Part shown: one piece after another, positions 48,695-58,568 of the stretch
How positions within the stretch are numbered: the first letter of the stretch is position 1
How the letters are laid out: every line of letters starts with the position of its first letter
Origin: Anaerohabitans sp036788095
GTDB lineage: Bacteria; Zhuqueibacterota; Zhuqueibacteria; Residuimicrobiales; Residuimicrobiaceae
DNA length: 64,000 bases
Direction: 5' to 3'
Assembly (NCBI GenBank): GCA_036788095.1
Contig: DAIQOA010000002.1
Location: 8,325-72,324, forward strand
Notes under the pieces: model-generated
The model's database searches: none
What the model was told of the DNA's origin: nothing
What the model saw: only the letters and a program-made list of their open reading frames with translations
Made by a program: the position numbers and the translations under genes

Positions 48695-50232
48695 CAATTT
48701 CCTTTGAGTGTCATCAGTGCATCGGCCAATTTGTTGAGGATGTCCCCAGCCATCATGCCGGCCTGGCCGAATTGCTGCCTGGCCAAATCGCCGGCCAGTC
48801 CGTGTACGTAGACGCCGGCCAGTGCAGCATCCAGGCTGTTCAGTCCCTGCGCCAGCAGCGAAACGATCAGGCCGGTGAGCACATCGCCTGATCCGGCAGT
48901 GGCCATACCGGGATTGCCGGACGAATTGATGTAGAGCCGTCCATCCGGCGCCGCAATGCAGGTGGGCCCGCCTTTGAGCACCACCACTGCGTTGAACGTC
49001 TGGGCCGCCTGCCGGGCGGCTGAAGCACGATTCAGGGCGATCTCTCTGGTGGAGGTGTTCAGCAGTCGCGCCAGTTCGCCGGGATGAGGCGTAAGGATGC
49101 GATCCGCCCGGCAATTTTTCAAGGCCGCGGTATGGCGGCTACAGATGTTCAGGCCATCCGCATCCAGCACCAGCGGCAGGGTCAGCTGTTCGAGCAGGCC
49201 AAAGACCAATTGACAAGTCGAAGCCTCCTGTCCCAGACCAGGGCCAATGGCGCAGGCGTTCTGACTGTTGATCTTGGTCAACAGAGCGCTCAGCCCCTCT
49301 TCGCTCAGGAAGCCCTGATCGCGATCCGGCATGGGCCAGAGCACCACTTCGGTCAATTTTGTCGCCATCACCGTATTCAGGCTGGCGGGAAAAGCCAGAT
49401 AACAGAGTCCGGCGCCGCTGCGCAGGCAGGCAGTGGCGGAGAGCGCGGCAGCGCCGCAAAAACCAAGGGAGCCGGCCACCACCACAGCGGCGCCCACTTG
49501 ATTCTTATGGGCGTCTCGGCGACGCAGCGGCAATCTGGCAGCGGCATCCGCCGCTTCGATCAGCCACTGATCTGCCGGCAGGGCTTGCAGAGCCTGGTGC
49601 GGCAGGCTGATGTCCACCACTTTGATCTCGCCGCAGCACTCTCTGGCTGGAGGCCAGAGCAGGCCTGATTTGAGCAGGGCCATGGTGCAGGTCACATTCG
49701 CTTTGATGGCCGGCCCCTCTACCATGCCGGTATCTCCATTCACGCCGGTGGGGATATCAATGGCCAACACCGGTGCGTCCAGCTGATTGATGAGCTCCAC
49801 GGCCTGGGCAAAGGCGCCTGTGACCGGTGTTTTCGCCCCAGTGCCCAATAGGGCATCGATGATCAAGCCCGGTTTTTTCAGACCGGCCGACTGTGGAAGG
49901 CCAAAGTAAAGGTTTTGCTCCAATTTCTGCAATATTTGCAGGTTGACCAGGCTATCCCCTTTAATTTTTTCCCGATCAGCCAGAATAAACAGCTCAACCT
50001 CATATCCCCAATTGCGCAAATGGCGGGCCACCACATAACCGTCGCCGCCGTTGTTGCCCGGGCCGCAAAAGATATGCACCAACCGGTTCCCGGACGGCGC
50101 GATCATTTGTACGGCGATTTCGGCGATGCCGCGGCCCGCGTTTTCCATCAGGAGCAGTCCGGGAATGGCGAGGGTCTCCATGGCGAAGCGGTCCAAACCG
50201 GCCATCTGTTGGGGGGTTACGATGGGCTGCAC
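48694..50232 (-). CDS. nnr: Bifunctional NAD(P)HX repair enzyme (epimerase plus ADP-dependent dehydratase)
   Basis: Nnr (512 residues) repairs hydrated NADH and NADPH. The N-terminal NnrE domain (about 1-215) has GPGNNGGDGYVVARHL and DALLGTGAKTPVTG. The C-terminal NnrD domain (about 225-512) is a ribokinase-like ADP-dependent dehydratase with LTPHPGELARLL and NPGMATAGSGDVLTG. The start is GTG 50232 with GAGG five bases upstream. acpS lies 12 bases upstream and vanZ overlaps its stop, so acpS-nnr-vanZ is one operon. The acpS-nnr pairing is widespread. Confidence 0.95.
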   Translation of the reverse strand: MQPIVTPQQMAGLDRFAMETLAIPGLLLMENAGRGIAEIAVQMIAPSGNRLVHIFCGPGNNGGDGYVVARHLRNWGYEVELFILADREKIKGDSLVNLQILQKLEQNLYFGLPQSAGLKKPGLIIDALLGTGAKTPVTGAFAQAVELINQLDAPVLAIDIPTGVNGDTGMVEGPAIKANVTCTMALLKSGLLWPPARECCGEIKVVDISLPHQALQALPADQWLIEAADAAARLPLRRRDAHKNQVGAAVVVAGSLGFCGAAALSATACLRSGAGLCYLAFPASLNTVMATKLTEVVLWPMPDRDQGFLSEEGLSALLTKINSQNACAIGPGLGQEASTCQLVFGLLEQLTLPLVLDADGLNICSRHTAALKNCRADRILTPHPGELARLLNTSTREIALNRASAARQAAQTFNAVVVLKGGPTCIAAPDGRLYINSSGNPGMATAGSGDVLTGLIVSLLAQGLNSLDAALAGVYVHGLAGDLARQQFGQAGMMAGDILNKLADALMTLKGN

Positions 50233-50244
50233 ACAGGCCTCATT

Positions 50245-50634
50245 TTATGGTTGTTTGTCCGGATCCGGGGCATCGAGGATCACCACTGCCACCGCCGAGT
50301 GATCGCTGTGGCTTAAACTGACCAGAACGCGAAAACGAGCCATGCAGTCGGCCAGAGGGCCGAGTAGTTTGAGCGAGGGTTTGCCGCTCTCTGCGTTGAC
50401 CACTTGTACGCGCTGCCAGGTGAAAAGACGGTATTGCTCCGGGTTCAGGCACTTGATGAACGCCTCCTTGGCGGCAAAGCGCACCGCCATGGAGGGCAGA
50501 GCGACGGCCTTGCCCCGGCAATGCTCGATCTCTGCAGGCGTCAAAATCCTTTCCAGCAGGCGATCGCCCCAGCGCTCAACCACTGTTTTAAACCGGTCCA
50601 GATCAACGACGTCGATGCCGACGGCCTGGGTCAT
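50245..50634 (-). CDS. acpS: Holo-[acyl-carrier-protein] synthase
   Basis: AcpS (129 residues) transfers phosphopantetheine from CoA to acyl carrier protein. The magnesium-binding GIDVVDLDRF near the N-terminus, KEAFIKCL in FAAKEAFIKCL and the late SLSHSDHSAVAVVI are family motifs. ATG 50634 follows GGGAG by four bases; eight upstream codons are not needed. It leads an operon with nnr and is divergent from metG across a short AT-rich promoter region. Confidence 0.95.
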   Translation of the reverse strand: MTQAVGIDVVDLDRFKTVVERWGDRLLERILTPAEIEHCRGKAVALPSMAVRFAAKEAFIKCLNPEQYRLFTWQRVQVVNAESGKPSLKLLGPLADCMARFRVLVSLSHSDHSAVAVVILDAPDPDKQP

Positions 50635-50661
50635 TCTGCTCCCTTTCGGCTGTTTCAATTT

Positions 50662-50690
50662 AAAGTACTATTTATCGTTTTTTTATGCAA
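50662..50690 (-). promoter_or_regulatory. Candidate promoter of acpS-nnr-vanZ
   Basis: On the minus strand TTGCAT (50690-50685) and TACTTT (50667-50662) are 17 bases apart, about 28 bases before the acpS ATG. The -10 match is only moderate. Confidence 0.4.
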
Positions 50691-50700
50691 CAACTTTTCC

Positions 50701-50729
50701 TTGTATCTGAAAATTTTTAAAGGTAATTT
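50701..50729 (+). promoter_or_regulatory. Candidate promoter of metG-tatD-rsmA
   Basis: TTGTAT (50701-50706) and TAATTT (50724-50729) are 17 bases apart in the AT-rich divergent gap, giving a leader of roughly 35 bases before the metG ATG. Confidence 0.5.
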
Positions 50730-50770
50730 ATCGATTGATCCGAAAAAAAATCTCATCACAGGAAAGAAAC

Positions 50771-52816
50771 ATGAAACGCATCCTTGTCACCAGCGCACTG
50801 CCTTATGCCAATGGCCCCATCCATCTGGGCCATCTGGCCGGCGCCTATCTGCCCGCGGACGTTTATGTGCGTTATCAGCGCATGAAGAAACGCAATGTGC
50901 TGTACATCTGCGGCACGGATGAACACGGCGTGCCCATTGCCATCGCCGCGGAAAAACAGGGCATCACGCCACAACAGCTGGTCGATCGCTACTATGCCGA
51001 TCATCTGGACACCTTTACCCGGTTCGGCATGAGCTTTGATAACTTTTCGCGCACCTCCAGACCGCTGCATCACAAGACCAGCCAGGCGTTCTTTCAGAAT
51101 CTTTACGATAAAAACGTTCTGGTGGAACGCACGGTGCAGCAGTTCTACTGCGAGACCTGCTCCCGATTCCTCGCTGACCGGTTTGTGGAAGGCGTATGTC
51201 CGCGCTGCCAGCAGCCGGGCGCACGCGGCGATCAGTGTGAAAAATGCGGCAGTTCGCTCGAGCAGACCGAGCTGATCAAACCCTATTGCAAAGTGTGCGG
51301 CCACACGCCGGTGCTCAAAGACACGCGTCATCTTTTCTTCAAGCTGGGCGACTTTCAGGCCAAGCTGGAAACCTGGCTGGCGGGCAAGAAGGGGTGGAAA
51401 GAAAACGTGCTCAACTATTGCCGCGGCTGGTTCAAGGAAGGGCTGGGCGAAAGGGCGGTGACGCGCGATCTAAAATGGGGCATTCAAGCGCCGGCGGCCG
51501 GGTATGAGGAAAAGATGATCTATGTCTGGTTCGAGGCGCCCATCGGCTACATCTCGGCCACCAAAGAATGGGCGGAGCGCATCGGTCAACCGGACAAATG
51601 GAAAGAGTATTGGATGGACAGCCGCACCAAGCTGGTCCATTTTATCGGCAAGGACAACATCGTCTTCCACGCCATCATCTGGCCGGCCATGATCATGGCG
51701 CATGGAGATCTGATTTTGCCCGCCGACATTCCGGCCAACGAGTTTCTCAATCTCCAGGGAGAAAAACTCTCCACCAGCCGCAACTATGCGGTGTGGCTGG
51801 GCGAGTATCTGGCAAAATTCCCTCCGGATCCGCTGCGCTACTATTTAGCGGCCATTGCACCGGAGAACAAGGACGCGGATTTCACCTGGACGGAATTTCA
51901 ACAGCGCAACAATTCCGAACTCGCGGATATTCTCGGCAATTTTATCAATCGCACGTTGACGTTTGCCAAGCGTCAATTCAACGGCGTGCCTGCCGCCGGC
52001 GAGCTCAACGATCTGGACCGCGCCATGATCCAGGTCCTGGAAAAAGCGCCGGTGGAGATCGGCGACCTTTTCGAACACTATGAGCTGCGCCGCGGCCTCA
52101 CCGCCTTGATGGATGTCGCCCGGTTCGCCAACAAATACTTTAACGATCAGCAGCCCTGGGCCACGCTAAAGACCAATCGCAGCCAGTGCGCCACCACCAT
52201 CAACCTTTGCCTGCATACGGTGCAGACCCTGGCCATTCTCATGGAGCCGGTGCTGCCGTTCTCCGCGGAAAAGACCTGGGCCATGCTAGGCCACACCGGC
52301 AGCGTACATGAGCAATTATGGGATGAGGCCGGCAGCCTGACGCTGCAACCAGGACATCGCTTAGGACAGGAGCAAATTTTGTTTAGTAAAATCGACGACA
52401 AACAGATACAACCCGAGATCGACCGTCTGGCGGCGATTTCGAAGAACCAATCCCCGACCGCCGCTGCGCCGGAAACGCCCGCTGAGCCGGTGAAAATCTC
52501 CTACGATGATTTCAGCCGCGTGCAGCTGCGTCTGGCGCAGGTGCTGAAAGCGGAAAAAGTAGAAAAAGCGGACAAACTGCTGCGTCTGGAGATTCTGGTG
52601 GGCGAGGAAAAACGCCAGATCGTGGCCGGCATCGCCAAACACTATGCGCCGGAGCAGTTGATCGGCAAGACCATTGTGGTGGTGGCCAACCTGCAGCCGG
52701 CGAAAATTCGCGGGCTGGAATCCAACGGCATGTTGCTGGCAGCCGAGGACGAAACCGGTCAGCTGGCCGTGCTGACGCCGGACCGGCCGGTTTCGTGCGG
52801 GGCTAGAGTGAAATGA
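50771..52816 (+). CDS. metG: Methionyl-tRNA synthetase with C-terminal tRNA-binding domain
   Basis: This class I synthetase (681 residues) charges initiator and elongator tRNA-Met. The HIGH motif is PIHLGHLAG (about residue 17). The zinc knuckle has CETC, CPRC, CEKC and CKVC pairs, and the KMSKS equivalent is KLSTSRN (about residue 335), normal for the longer bacterial and archaeal type. The last 110 residues form the OB-fold tRNA-binding domain (YDDFSRVQLRLAQVLKAEKV), which also makes dimers. ATG 50771 follows GGAAAG. tatD overlaps its stop by four bases. Confidence 0.96.
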   Translation: MKRILVTSALPYANGPIHLGHLAGAYLPADVYVRYQRMKKRNVLYICGTDEHGVPIAIAAEKQGITPQQLVDRYYADHLDTFTRFGMSFDNFSRTSRPLHHKTSQAFFQNLYDKNVLVERTVQQFYCETCSRFLADRFVEGVCPRCQQPGARGDQCEKCGSSLEQTELIKPYCKVCGHTPVLKDTRHLFFKLGDFQAKLETWLAGKKGWKENVLNYCRGWFKEGLGERAVTRDLKWGIQAPAAGYEEKMIYVWFEAPIGYISATKEWAERIGQPDKWKEYWMDSRTKLVHFIGKDNIVFHAIIWPAMIMAHGDLILPADIPANEFLNLQGEKLSTSRNYAVWLGEYLAKFPPDPLRYYLAAIAPENKDADFTWTEFQQRNNSELADILGNFINRTLTFAKRQFNGVPAAGELNDLDRAMIQVLEKAPVEIGDLFEHYELRRGLTALMDVARFANKYFNDQQPWATLKTNRSQCATTINLCLHTVQTLAILMEPVLPFSAEKTWAMLGHTGSVHEQLWDEAGSLTLQPGHRLGQEQILFSKIDDKQIQPEIDRLAAISKNQSPTAAAPETPAEPVKISYDDFSRVQLRLAQVLKAEKVEKADKLLRLEILVGEEKRQIVAGIAKHYAPEQLIGKTIVVVANLQPAKIRGLESNGMLLAAEDETGQLAVLTPDRPVSCGARVK

Positions 52817-53628
52817 GGCCGTGGCTGATCGACACCCACGCCCATCTGGACTTTTCCCAGTTTGACGCGGATCGCGAGCAGGTCATCCAGCGCGCGTCCG
52901 AGGCAGAGGTCAAAATCATTCTGTCCATCGGCATCGATCTCGCCACCAGCCTTAAGAACATCGCGCTGGCGGAAACGTTTCCCTCGGTCTATGCCGCGGC
53001 GGGCATTCACCCGCACGACGTAACGCAGATTCAAGAGGGTGATCTGGACCGGCTGCACGAACTGGTGCATCATCCTCGCGTCAAGGCGATCGGCGAAGTG
53101 GGGTTGGATTATTACCGCAACCTGTCGCCGGCCGAACTGCAGCGCCGCACTCTGCGCACCTTTCTGGATTGGTCGTTGGAAACAGGCAAGCCGTTGATCA
53201 TCCACACCCGCGAGGCGGATGCGGATATCCTGCGTCTGTTGCGGGAAAAAAACCGCGGCCATTGGCGCGGCGTGTTCCACTGTTTTCCCGGCGACCTGGC
53301 CATGGCAGAGGAGGTCATGGCCTTGGGATTTCATCTCTCCTTCACCGGCGTGGTGACCTTTAAGAACGCCGCCATGGCCGATGTGGCGGCGCGCGTTCCG
53401 CTCCATCGCATGCTGCTGGAGACCGATTGTCCCTATATGGCGCCGGTTCCCCATCGCGGCAAGCGCAATGAGCCGGCCTATGTGCAGCACGTGGCGCAAA
53501 AGATCGCCGAACTCAAAGGTCTGTCGTTCGCTGAAATCGCCCGCGCCACCAGCGAAAACGCCTGCGCTCTGTTCGGCTTCAGCCACCCGCCGGTTGACGT
53601 ATGGGAGGAGGCGGGCGAAATAAAGTGA
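52813..53628 (+). CDS. tatD: TatD-family metal-dependent deoxyribonuclease
   Basis: This amidohydrolase-fold nuclease (271 residues) has DTHAHLDFSQFD at the N-terminus (HxH metal site), AAAGIHPHDVTQ, GEVGLDYYR, a later HTREADADI and the terminal LLETDCPYMAPVPHRGKRN (read as adjacent motifs). TatD enzymes act as 3'-5' exonucleases or D-aminoacyl-tRNA-related hydrolases. It overlaps metG by four bases and runs directly into rsmA; the metG-tatD-rsmA order is common in bacteria. Confidence 0.94.
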   Translation: MRPWLIDTHAHLDFSQFDADREQVIQRASEAEVKIILSIGIDLATSLKNIALAETFPSVYAAAGIHPHDVTQIQEGDLDRLHELVHHPRVKAIGEVGLDYYRNLSPAELQRRTLRTFLDWSLETGKPLIIHTREADADILRLLREKNRGHWRGVFHCFPGDLAMAEEVMALGFHLSFTGVVTFKNAAMADVAARVPLHRMLLETDCPYMAPVPHRGKRNEPAYVQHVAQKIAELKGLSFAEIARATSENACALFGFSHPPVDVWEEAGEIK

Positions 53629-53630
53629 CC

Positions 53631-54404
53631 ATGCATCGCTCTTTGCATCATGCCAAAAAAAGCCTGGGGCAGAATTTTCTTATCGATCCCAACCAGCTGA
53701 GCCGTCTGGTGGAGGCGCTGGACCTGCGGGCGAAAGACGCGGTGATTGAAATCGGGCCGGGCACCGGATTGCTCACCGAACGGATTCAACCGCTGGTGCG
53801 TAAAATTTGGGCCATCGAGATCGACCGGGACCTGGCCGCTCAGCTGCAGCGCACCTTCAGCGGCGCCGGCAATGTGGAGATCATCCAGGCCGACATTTTA
53901 AAGACCGACCTGATCGCACTGTGCGGCGCAGAGTCCGCCCGGGTGATCGGCAACATTCCCTATTATATCACCACACCGATCATCTTTCATGTGCTGGATC
54001 ATCCTGGCCCGATTCGGGATATGACGCTGTTGATGCAAAAGGAGGTGGGGCAGCGCATCGTCGCTGAACCGAACAGCAAAGAGTACGGCATTCTGGCGGT
54101 GTTCAGTCAGGCGTATGCGCAGGTAGAGTTGTTGCGCTCAGTGCCCGCCGCGGTGTTCCGTCCCAAACCCCGGGTGGATTCCTGTCTGGTGCGCTGGACG
54201 TTTGACCGGACCGCTGCGTCGAGGATCAAAGAGGATGCGCTGTTCCGCCGGCTGGTGCGCACGGCGTTCAATCAGCGCAGAAAGATGCTGCGTTCCACGT
54301 TAAAGACATTTGACGTGCAAAAATTATCTCACTGGGACCTGACGCGCAGGCCCGAAGACCTTACCGTCGCTGAATGGATTCAGCTGGCGAACGATTTGAC
54401 CTGA
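53631..54404 (+). CDS. rsmA: 16S rRNA dimethyladenosine transferase
   Basis: RsmA/KsgA (257 residues) dimethylates two adjacent adenosines near the 3' end of 16S rRNA using S-adenosylmethionine. The opening KKSLGQNFLIDPN, SAM motif EIGPGTGLLTERI and catalytic NIPYYITTPI are diagnostic. ATG 53631 (MHRSLHHAKK) lies two bases after the tatD stop; a GTG at 53625 is possible. It ends the metG-tatD-rsmA operon and is convergent with porU, with no clear terminator in the 77-base gap. Confidence 0.95.
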   Translation: MHRSLHHAKKSLGQNFLIDPNQLSRLVEALDLRAKDAVIEIGPGTGLLTERIQPLVRKIWAIEIDRDLAAQLQRTFSGAGNVEIIQADILKTDLIALCGAESARVIGNIPYYITTPIIFHVLDHPGPIRDMTLLMQKEVGQRIVAEPNSKEYGILAVFSQAYAQVELLRSVPAAVFRPKPRVDSCLVRWTFDRTAASRIKEDALFRRLVRTAFNQRRKMLRSTLKTFDVQKLSHWDLTRRPEDLTVAEWIQLANDLT

Positions 54405-54481
54405 GCGAACAGCCAAGTCGGCCGCCTTCTCCTTACCACACCCATCCATCTGGTGCATTACCTCGCCGGTGTAAAAGCCCT

Positions 54482-57400
54482 TCACCTTACGATCACCACT
54501 TTGCCGATCTTTTCCACTTTGGCGTTCTCGCGCACGGCTTCCAGCCGGTACAGATAAACGCCGTTGGCCAGCAGATCGCCGTCTTCATCCCGGCCATCCC
54601 AGATTTCGGAAATTTGATTAAATCCCACGGTTGCGAACATGGGCTCGAACTTTTTCAACAGCCGGCCGGCGACTGAAAAAATCTTGAGCGTAACCCGGGC
54701 TTCGTTGCTCAGTTCAAAACTGAACTGGGTGTGAGCGGTCATGGGATTGGGATAGTTGAGCAAATTGCGCACGGTAAGAACCGAATCGGCCACCACCTGA
54801 AAGGCCGTTTCAACCAGGCTCGAATTGTTGGAATTGTCCCAGGCTTTGATCTGCAGCGTGTGCAGGCCCTCCGTCAGACCGGTGAGCTGATACTTTAACA
54901 CGCCGCTGGTAAAGCTACCCGAATGGTACTCGAAAAACTGCGTCATATCCTTGGCAGCCGCCTGATCGTCGTCCAGGATCATACTGATCTGATGGCCGAT
55001 GTCGCCGGCGATGTTGACGCCGCTCAATGAATCGCTGATCTCCACATTGAGCAGCGGATCCGGTTTGGTGAAATCGCCGGAGGAGAAATCCTCCTGACCG
55101 AACTTGATGGTGATCTCCGGCCCCTCGTGATCGACGAGGTTCACCGCCGTGCCGCCCACCGGCAGCTTTTCATAGTGGCCGGTGCCTTCCGACGCGTCGT
55201 TCCAGAAATACAGGGAGAGCCTGCCGTCCTCGCCGCCGTAGGAGATGTCTTTGGGCACGATGAACTCCATATTGAACCGGCCGTTATTGATCTCGGTCAC
55301 GCCGCGAAACACGCTGTTGCCCGGCAGCACGTAATAAACCTTGAGACCGGCGGACGTTTCATAGACGCGCTGTTTCTTGGCGTCCACGACCCGCAGCAGC
55401 AGCTTGCCGTTGAAATCGTTCCAGACGCCTGCGTCCTTTTCGATATAGCCGGACACGCGCACACGGCGTAACGCCTGCAGACTGTCGGGGGTAATCTGCT
55501 CGATCTTGGCCCGGCTGGTCGGCGCTCCCAAACGCAGGGCCGGATCGCCCAGGACCGCATACTTCTCGCTGTTGTAATCGTTATAGGTGTTGTTTTTGGC
55601 GATCATCACCGCATCGCCGACGCGTAAAATTTTGCCGCCGGATAGATAAGGACTGAAAAGAATATCGAACAACTGGTAATTAAAGCTGGCATTGTCGTAG
55701 GAAAAGGCCACCCGGGAAGAGGCGACCATGGCGACGGCGCCGCGTTCGGCCGCGTTTTGAATCCGTTCGGCAAAACTCTGCTTGTCCGGCTGATCCCAAT
55801 AAGCGAACTCGCAGGTGGCGGCCACCCATAAAGGTAACCGCCCCTGATTCTGTATGCGATGGAAATCCGTGGGCGCATAGAGCACCTGTTCGTGGGTCCA
55901 CAGTTCGTCGTTGCCGTGGCCGATAAAATTGAGGATCAGCGTGCCCTGATTGATCTGATCGATGAGCGCTTCATTGGCCTGGGGTTTGGTGACGCCGGAG
56001 ACGCTGACCGTTCGGACCACCGGATAGTCCATCAGATAGATTTTCCGCACATTGAACAGGTCCGGCACATGGGACTCGGCGAGGATCTCCGCCTGGCGGG
56101 TGTGATCGGTCTCCTGACCGACCCCGCCGGCCTTTAATTCGTCGTCGCCGACGATGGTGATGGTCTTTCGCCATTCTCCGGGTTCATAGTTGGTCTCGTA
56201 GGCGATGGTTTTATCCACCGCCGCCTGGGCTTCCTCAACCGATTGCACCGGCATGCGGCCGATGGCCATCTGCATGCCGGAACGGTTGCCCTTGAGGTAG
56301 GTGAACCAGTCATCGGTTACGCGGGTGTCGTTCTCTGAACGATCCGCGGTTTCATAGGGCGGGATGAAATTGACCACCCCGTGTTTGAGGATGTTTTTAT
56401 AATCATAGTGACCGTCGCCCAGCAGCAGCACATAGCGCGGTTGCGACCAGCGCTGATAGGCGGAGAGGAGAAAATCGCGAATGGCGGTGGGATCGCTGAT
56501 CCCCCAGCCGAACTCGTTGAACACGTCGCTGATCCGGACCACTTCGGTGGACAGCCGGTCATTGGGGCTCCAGTTTTCGCGCAGGCTTTTCAGCTGCATC
56601 GCCTGTTGATAGAAATCATCATAGGTGATGATGATATAATCCACATCGCGGGGGGTGCGCAGATCGTTTCGCGTCGCTGCGACGATCTCGGCGACCGTGC
56701 GATAGGCGGCCGGCGTAAAGGCCAGATAGCGCCGCGGAGTGACGGCGGTGATCCGGTCGGCGAAGGCAACGGTTTTATTCGCCGCAACCGTGCCTGCGAT
56801 TCTGCGCACCGCATGAAAATCCGTCACCTCCCAGACCGCAATATCATCGCGGCTGAAGGCGTCGACTCTGAATCCTGCCACGCCTTCCCGCACCGGCGCA
56901 TTGAACAGCAGTTGATCGCCCTGGGCGACGAATCGGCGGCCGTACTCCACCTCGATCCAGTCCACATAAGACAGCATGATGTCCGAATTGGACAAATAGG
57001 TCACGCTGACGGTGTTGTTACCGTCCATCAGGGTGCCGGGCGCGATGAACTGGGCGATGCGGGTGGTATAGCCGTAGACATCGCGGACCACGTTCATATC
57101 GCCCAGGGTGTTGCCGTTGGCGGATAAACGGAACTGGTGCGTGCCGGCCGAAGCCGCCGCCATCTGCACGCGGTACAGCGTGGTGTCCGCGGGCACAGCG
57201 CCTGGCAGGGAAAAAGTTTGCGAAAAGGTGCGTTGTTCAGTGGAAAGACCGGCGCCGAACCATTCGGTGCCTGATTTCAGATAGTTGGTTTTTTCTTCCT
57301 CCACAAACGCCAGGTCGCGGAAACTGGCTTCAACTGGGACGCCCGTGGGGGGCACAGCAGCCTTATCCGCGATGCGCAGCCCTTTCTGCTTGCCAAAGGT

Positions 57401-58465
57401 CAGCCAGTAGACGTTGTCGTAACCATAATGATGAAGGTAATGGGTGCGCCGTTTCAACGTCGCGTCGTAGGCGTTGCCCTCCAGAGATCGCCCATAAAAA
57501 AGCAGATAATCGCCGGGATCCAGTCTGCCGTCTTCAGTGCCGACCAGCTGGATAGGATTCTCGATCATAGAATCCGGCCGGCTGACAGCCACCGATTGCG
57601 GCAGTTCCCGGCCGCCGTTGTTGAACAGCTGCACGGTGGTGGGATCGATGGATGCGATGGGCACATTCGCTTTCTGCAACGCAGCGCCATCCACTTTGTA
57701 GACGCCCTCTTTCCCGCCCTTGCCGTCGCCGCGGATGATGATTTTGTACCAGTTGTTGGTGTCCAGCCTGGAACCCGTCTTGGTCAGAGGAGAAGGGGCA
57801 TCCAAGCGCCATGCGCGGCCTTGCTCATAGTTGAGCAACGCGGCACGATAGAGCTCCTCATCCGCTGCGCCTCGAAGCGGGCGGCTGGCCGCTGAGCTTG
57901 AAAAACTGATCCGCACCTGCACATGGCCATATCGACGCAATCGAGCCTGATGCGGATTATATTGCAGCGGCCCGATAAAGACGCGAACAATGCGCTGCCG
58001 GCGAAACCACAGCGGCTCGCTAACGGTCACCGTCTGTTCGGGAAAAAACCGGTCTTGACTGTACCAGACGGCATCTCGAAGGAATTGTTCATCCTGACCC
58101 GGCCGCACCGTGGACACTGGCATCAGGGGAAGGGTCTTTTGCTCCTCAAACGGCGCATCGACGACCTGTGCCGTCACCTGGCCCTGCAGCGGCACGGCCA
58201 GAGTGATGGTACGGCCGGGCAGGGCGGCAGCGCCTGTTTGCCCTGTCCATTCCGCCCCCTGAAAGGTCAAATGGTGCTGCGTTTCATCACCCACAGCACA
58301 GGTGTCCGACTCCCACGCCGGGGACAGCCGCAATTCCACATATCCTTCGCCGCTGGCCACCAACTGGACTGCCTCTGTTTCAGCAGCGCGCAGAGCGGAA
58401 AAGACCATGAACGCTGCGCCGATGAACAACAGTAAAACACCGCGTTTGGGAAGCATGTTGGGCAT
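54482..58465 (-). CDS. porU: PorU-like C25-family peptidase, type IX secretion sortase candidate
   Basis: The protein has 1327 residues: signal peptide (1-27), a large beta-rich N-terminal region, and a C25 (gingipain-type) caspase-like domain at about 605-975. The catalytic dyad is H850 in NFIGHGNDELWTHE and C885 in AATCEFAYWD. Beta-sandwich domains follow, and a C-terminal domain (about 1240-1327, NYPNPMTAHTQFSFELS to NGVYLYRLE) resembles the T9SS sorting tail. PorU removes such tails from secreted cargo and attaches the cargo to the surface in Bacteroidetes. ATG 58465 follows AGGA by seven bases. No other T9SS component is in the window. It could instead be a secreted C25 peptidase, but size and architecture favour PorU. 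Confidence 0.82.
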   Translation of the reverse strand: MPNMLPKRGVLLLFIGAAFMVFSALRAAETEAVQLVASGEGYVELRLSPAWESDTCAVGDETQHHLTFQGAEWTGQTGAAALPGRTITLAVPLQGQVTAQVVDAPFEEQKTLPLMPVSTVRPGQDEQFLRDAVWYSQDRFFPEQTVTVSEPLWFRRQRIVRVFIGPLQYNPHQARLRRYGHVQVRISFSSSAASRPLRGAADEELYRAALLNYEQGRAWRLDAPSPLTKTGSRLDTNNWYKIIIRGDGKGGKEGVYKVDGAALQKANVPIASIDPTTVQLFNNGGRELPQSVAVSRPDSMIENPIQLVGTEDGRLDPGDYLLFYGRSLEGNAYDATLKRRTHYLHHYGYDNVYWLTFGKQKGLRIADKAAVPPTGVPVEASFRDLAFVEEEKTNYLKSGTEWFGAGLSTEQRTFSQTFSLPGAVPADTTLYRVQMAAASAGTHQFRLSANGNTLGDMNVVRDVYGYTTRIAQFIAPGTLMDGNNTVSVTYLSNSDIMLSYVDWIEVEYGRRFVAQGDQLLFNAPVREGVAGFRVDAFSRDDIAVWEVTDFHAVRRIAGTVAANKTVAFADRITAVTPRRYLAFTPAAYRTVAEIVAATRNDLRTPRDVDYIIITYDDFYQQAMQLKSLRENWSPNDRLSTEVVRISDVFNEFGWGISDPTAIRDFLLSAYQRWSQPRYVLLLGDGHYDYKNILKHGVVNFIPPYETADRSENDTRVTDDWFTYLKGNRSGMQMAIGRMPVQSVEEAQAAVDKTIAYETNYEPGEWRKTITIVGDDELKAGGVGQETDHTRQAEILAESHVPDLFNVRKIYLMDYPVVRTVSVSGVTKPQANEALIDQINQGTLILNFIGHGNDELWTHEQVLYAPTDFHRIQNQGRLPLWVAATCEFAYWDQPDKQSFAERIQNAAERGAVAMVASSRVAFSYDNASFNYQLFDILFSPYLSGGKILRVGDAVMIAKNNTYNDYNSEKYAVLGDPALRLGAPTSRAKIEQITPDSLQALRRVRVSGYIEKDAGVWNDFNGKLLLRVVDAKKQRVYETSAGLKVYYVLPGNSVFRGVTEINNGRFNMEFIVPKDISYGGEDGRLSLYFWNDASEGTGHYEKLPVGGTAVNLVDHEGPEITIKFGQEDFSSGDFTKPDPLLNVEISDSLSGVNIAGDIGHQISMILDDDQAAAKDMTQFFEYHSGSFTSGVLKYQLTGLTEGLHTLQIKAWDNSNNSSLVETAFQVVADSVLTVRNLLNYPNPMTAHTQFSFELSNEARVTLKIFSVAGRLLKKFEPMFATVGFNQISEIWDGRDEDGDLLANGVYLYRLEAVRENAKVEKIGKVVIVR

Positions 58466-58568
58466 ATTAGATTCCTGTGTATCACTTCAAGAGACAAGAT
58501 AGCACATTTTCCCGCAGCAAGCAAGTCAGTAATTTAACAAAGCCGCAATGGGGTTTGTTCCGCACATC

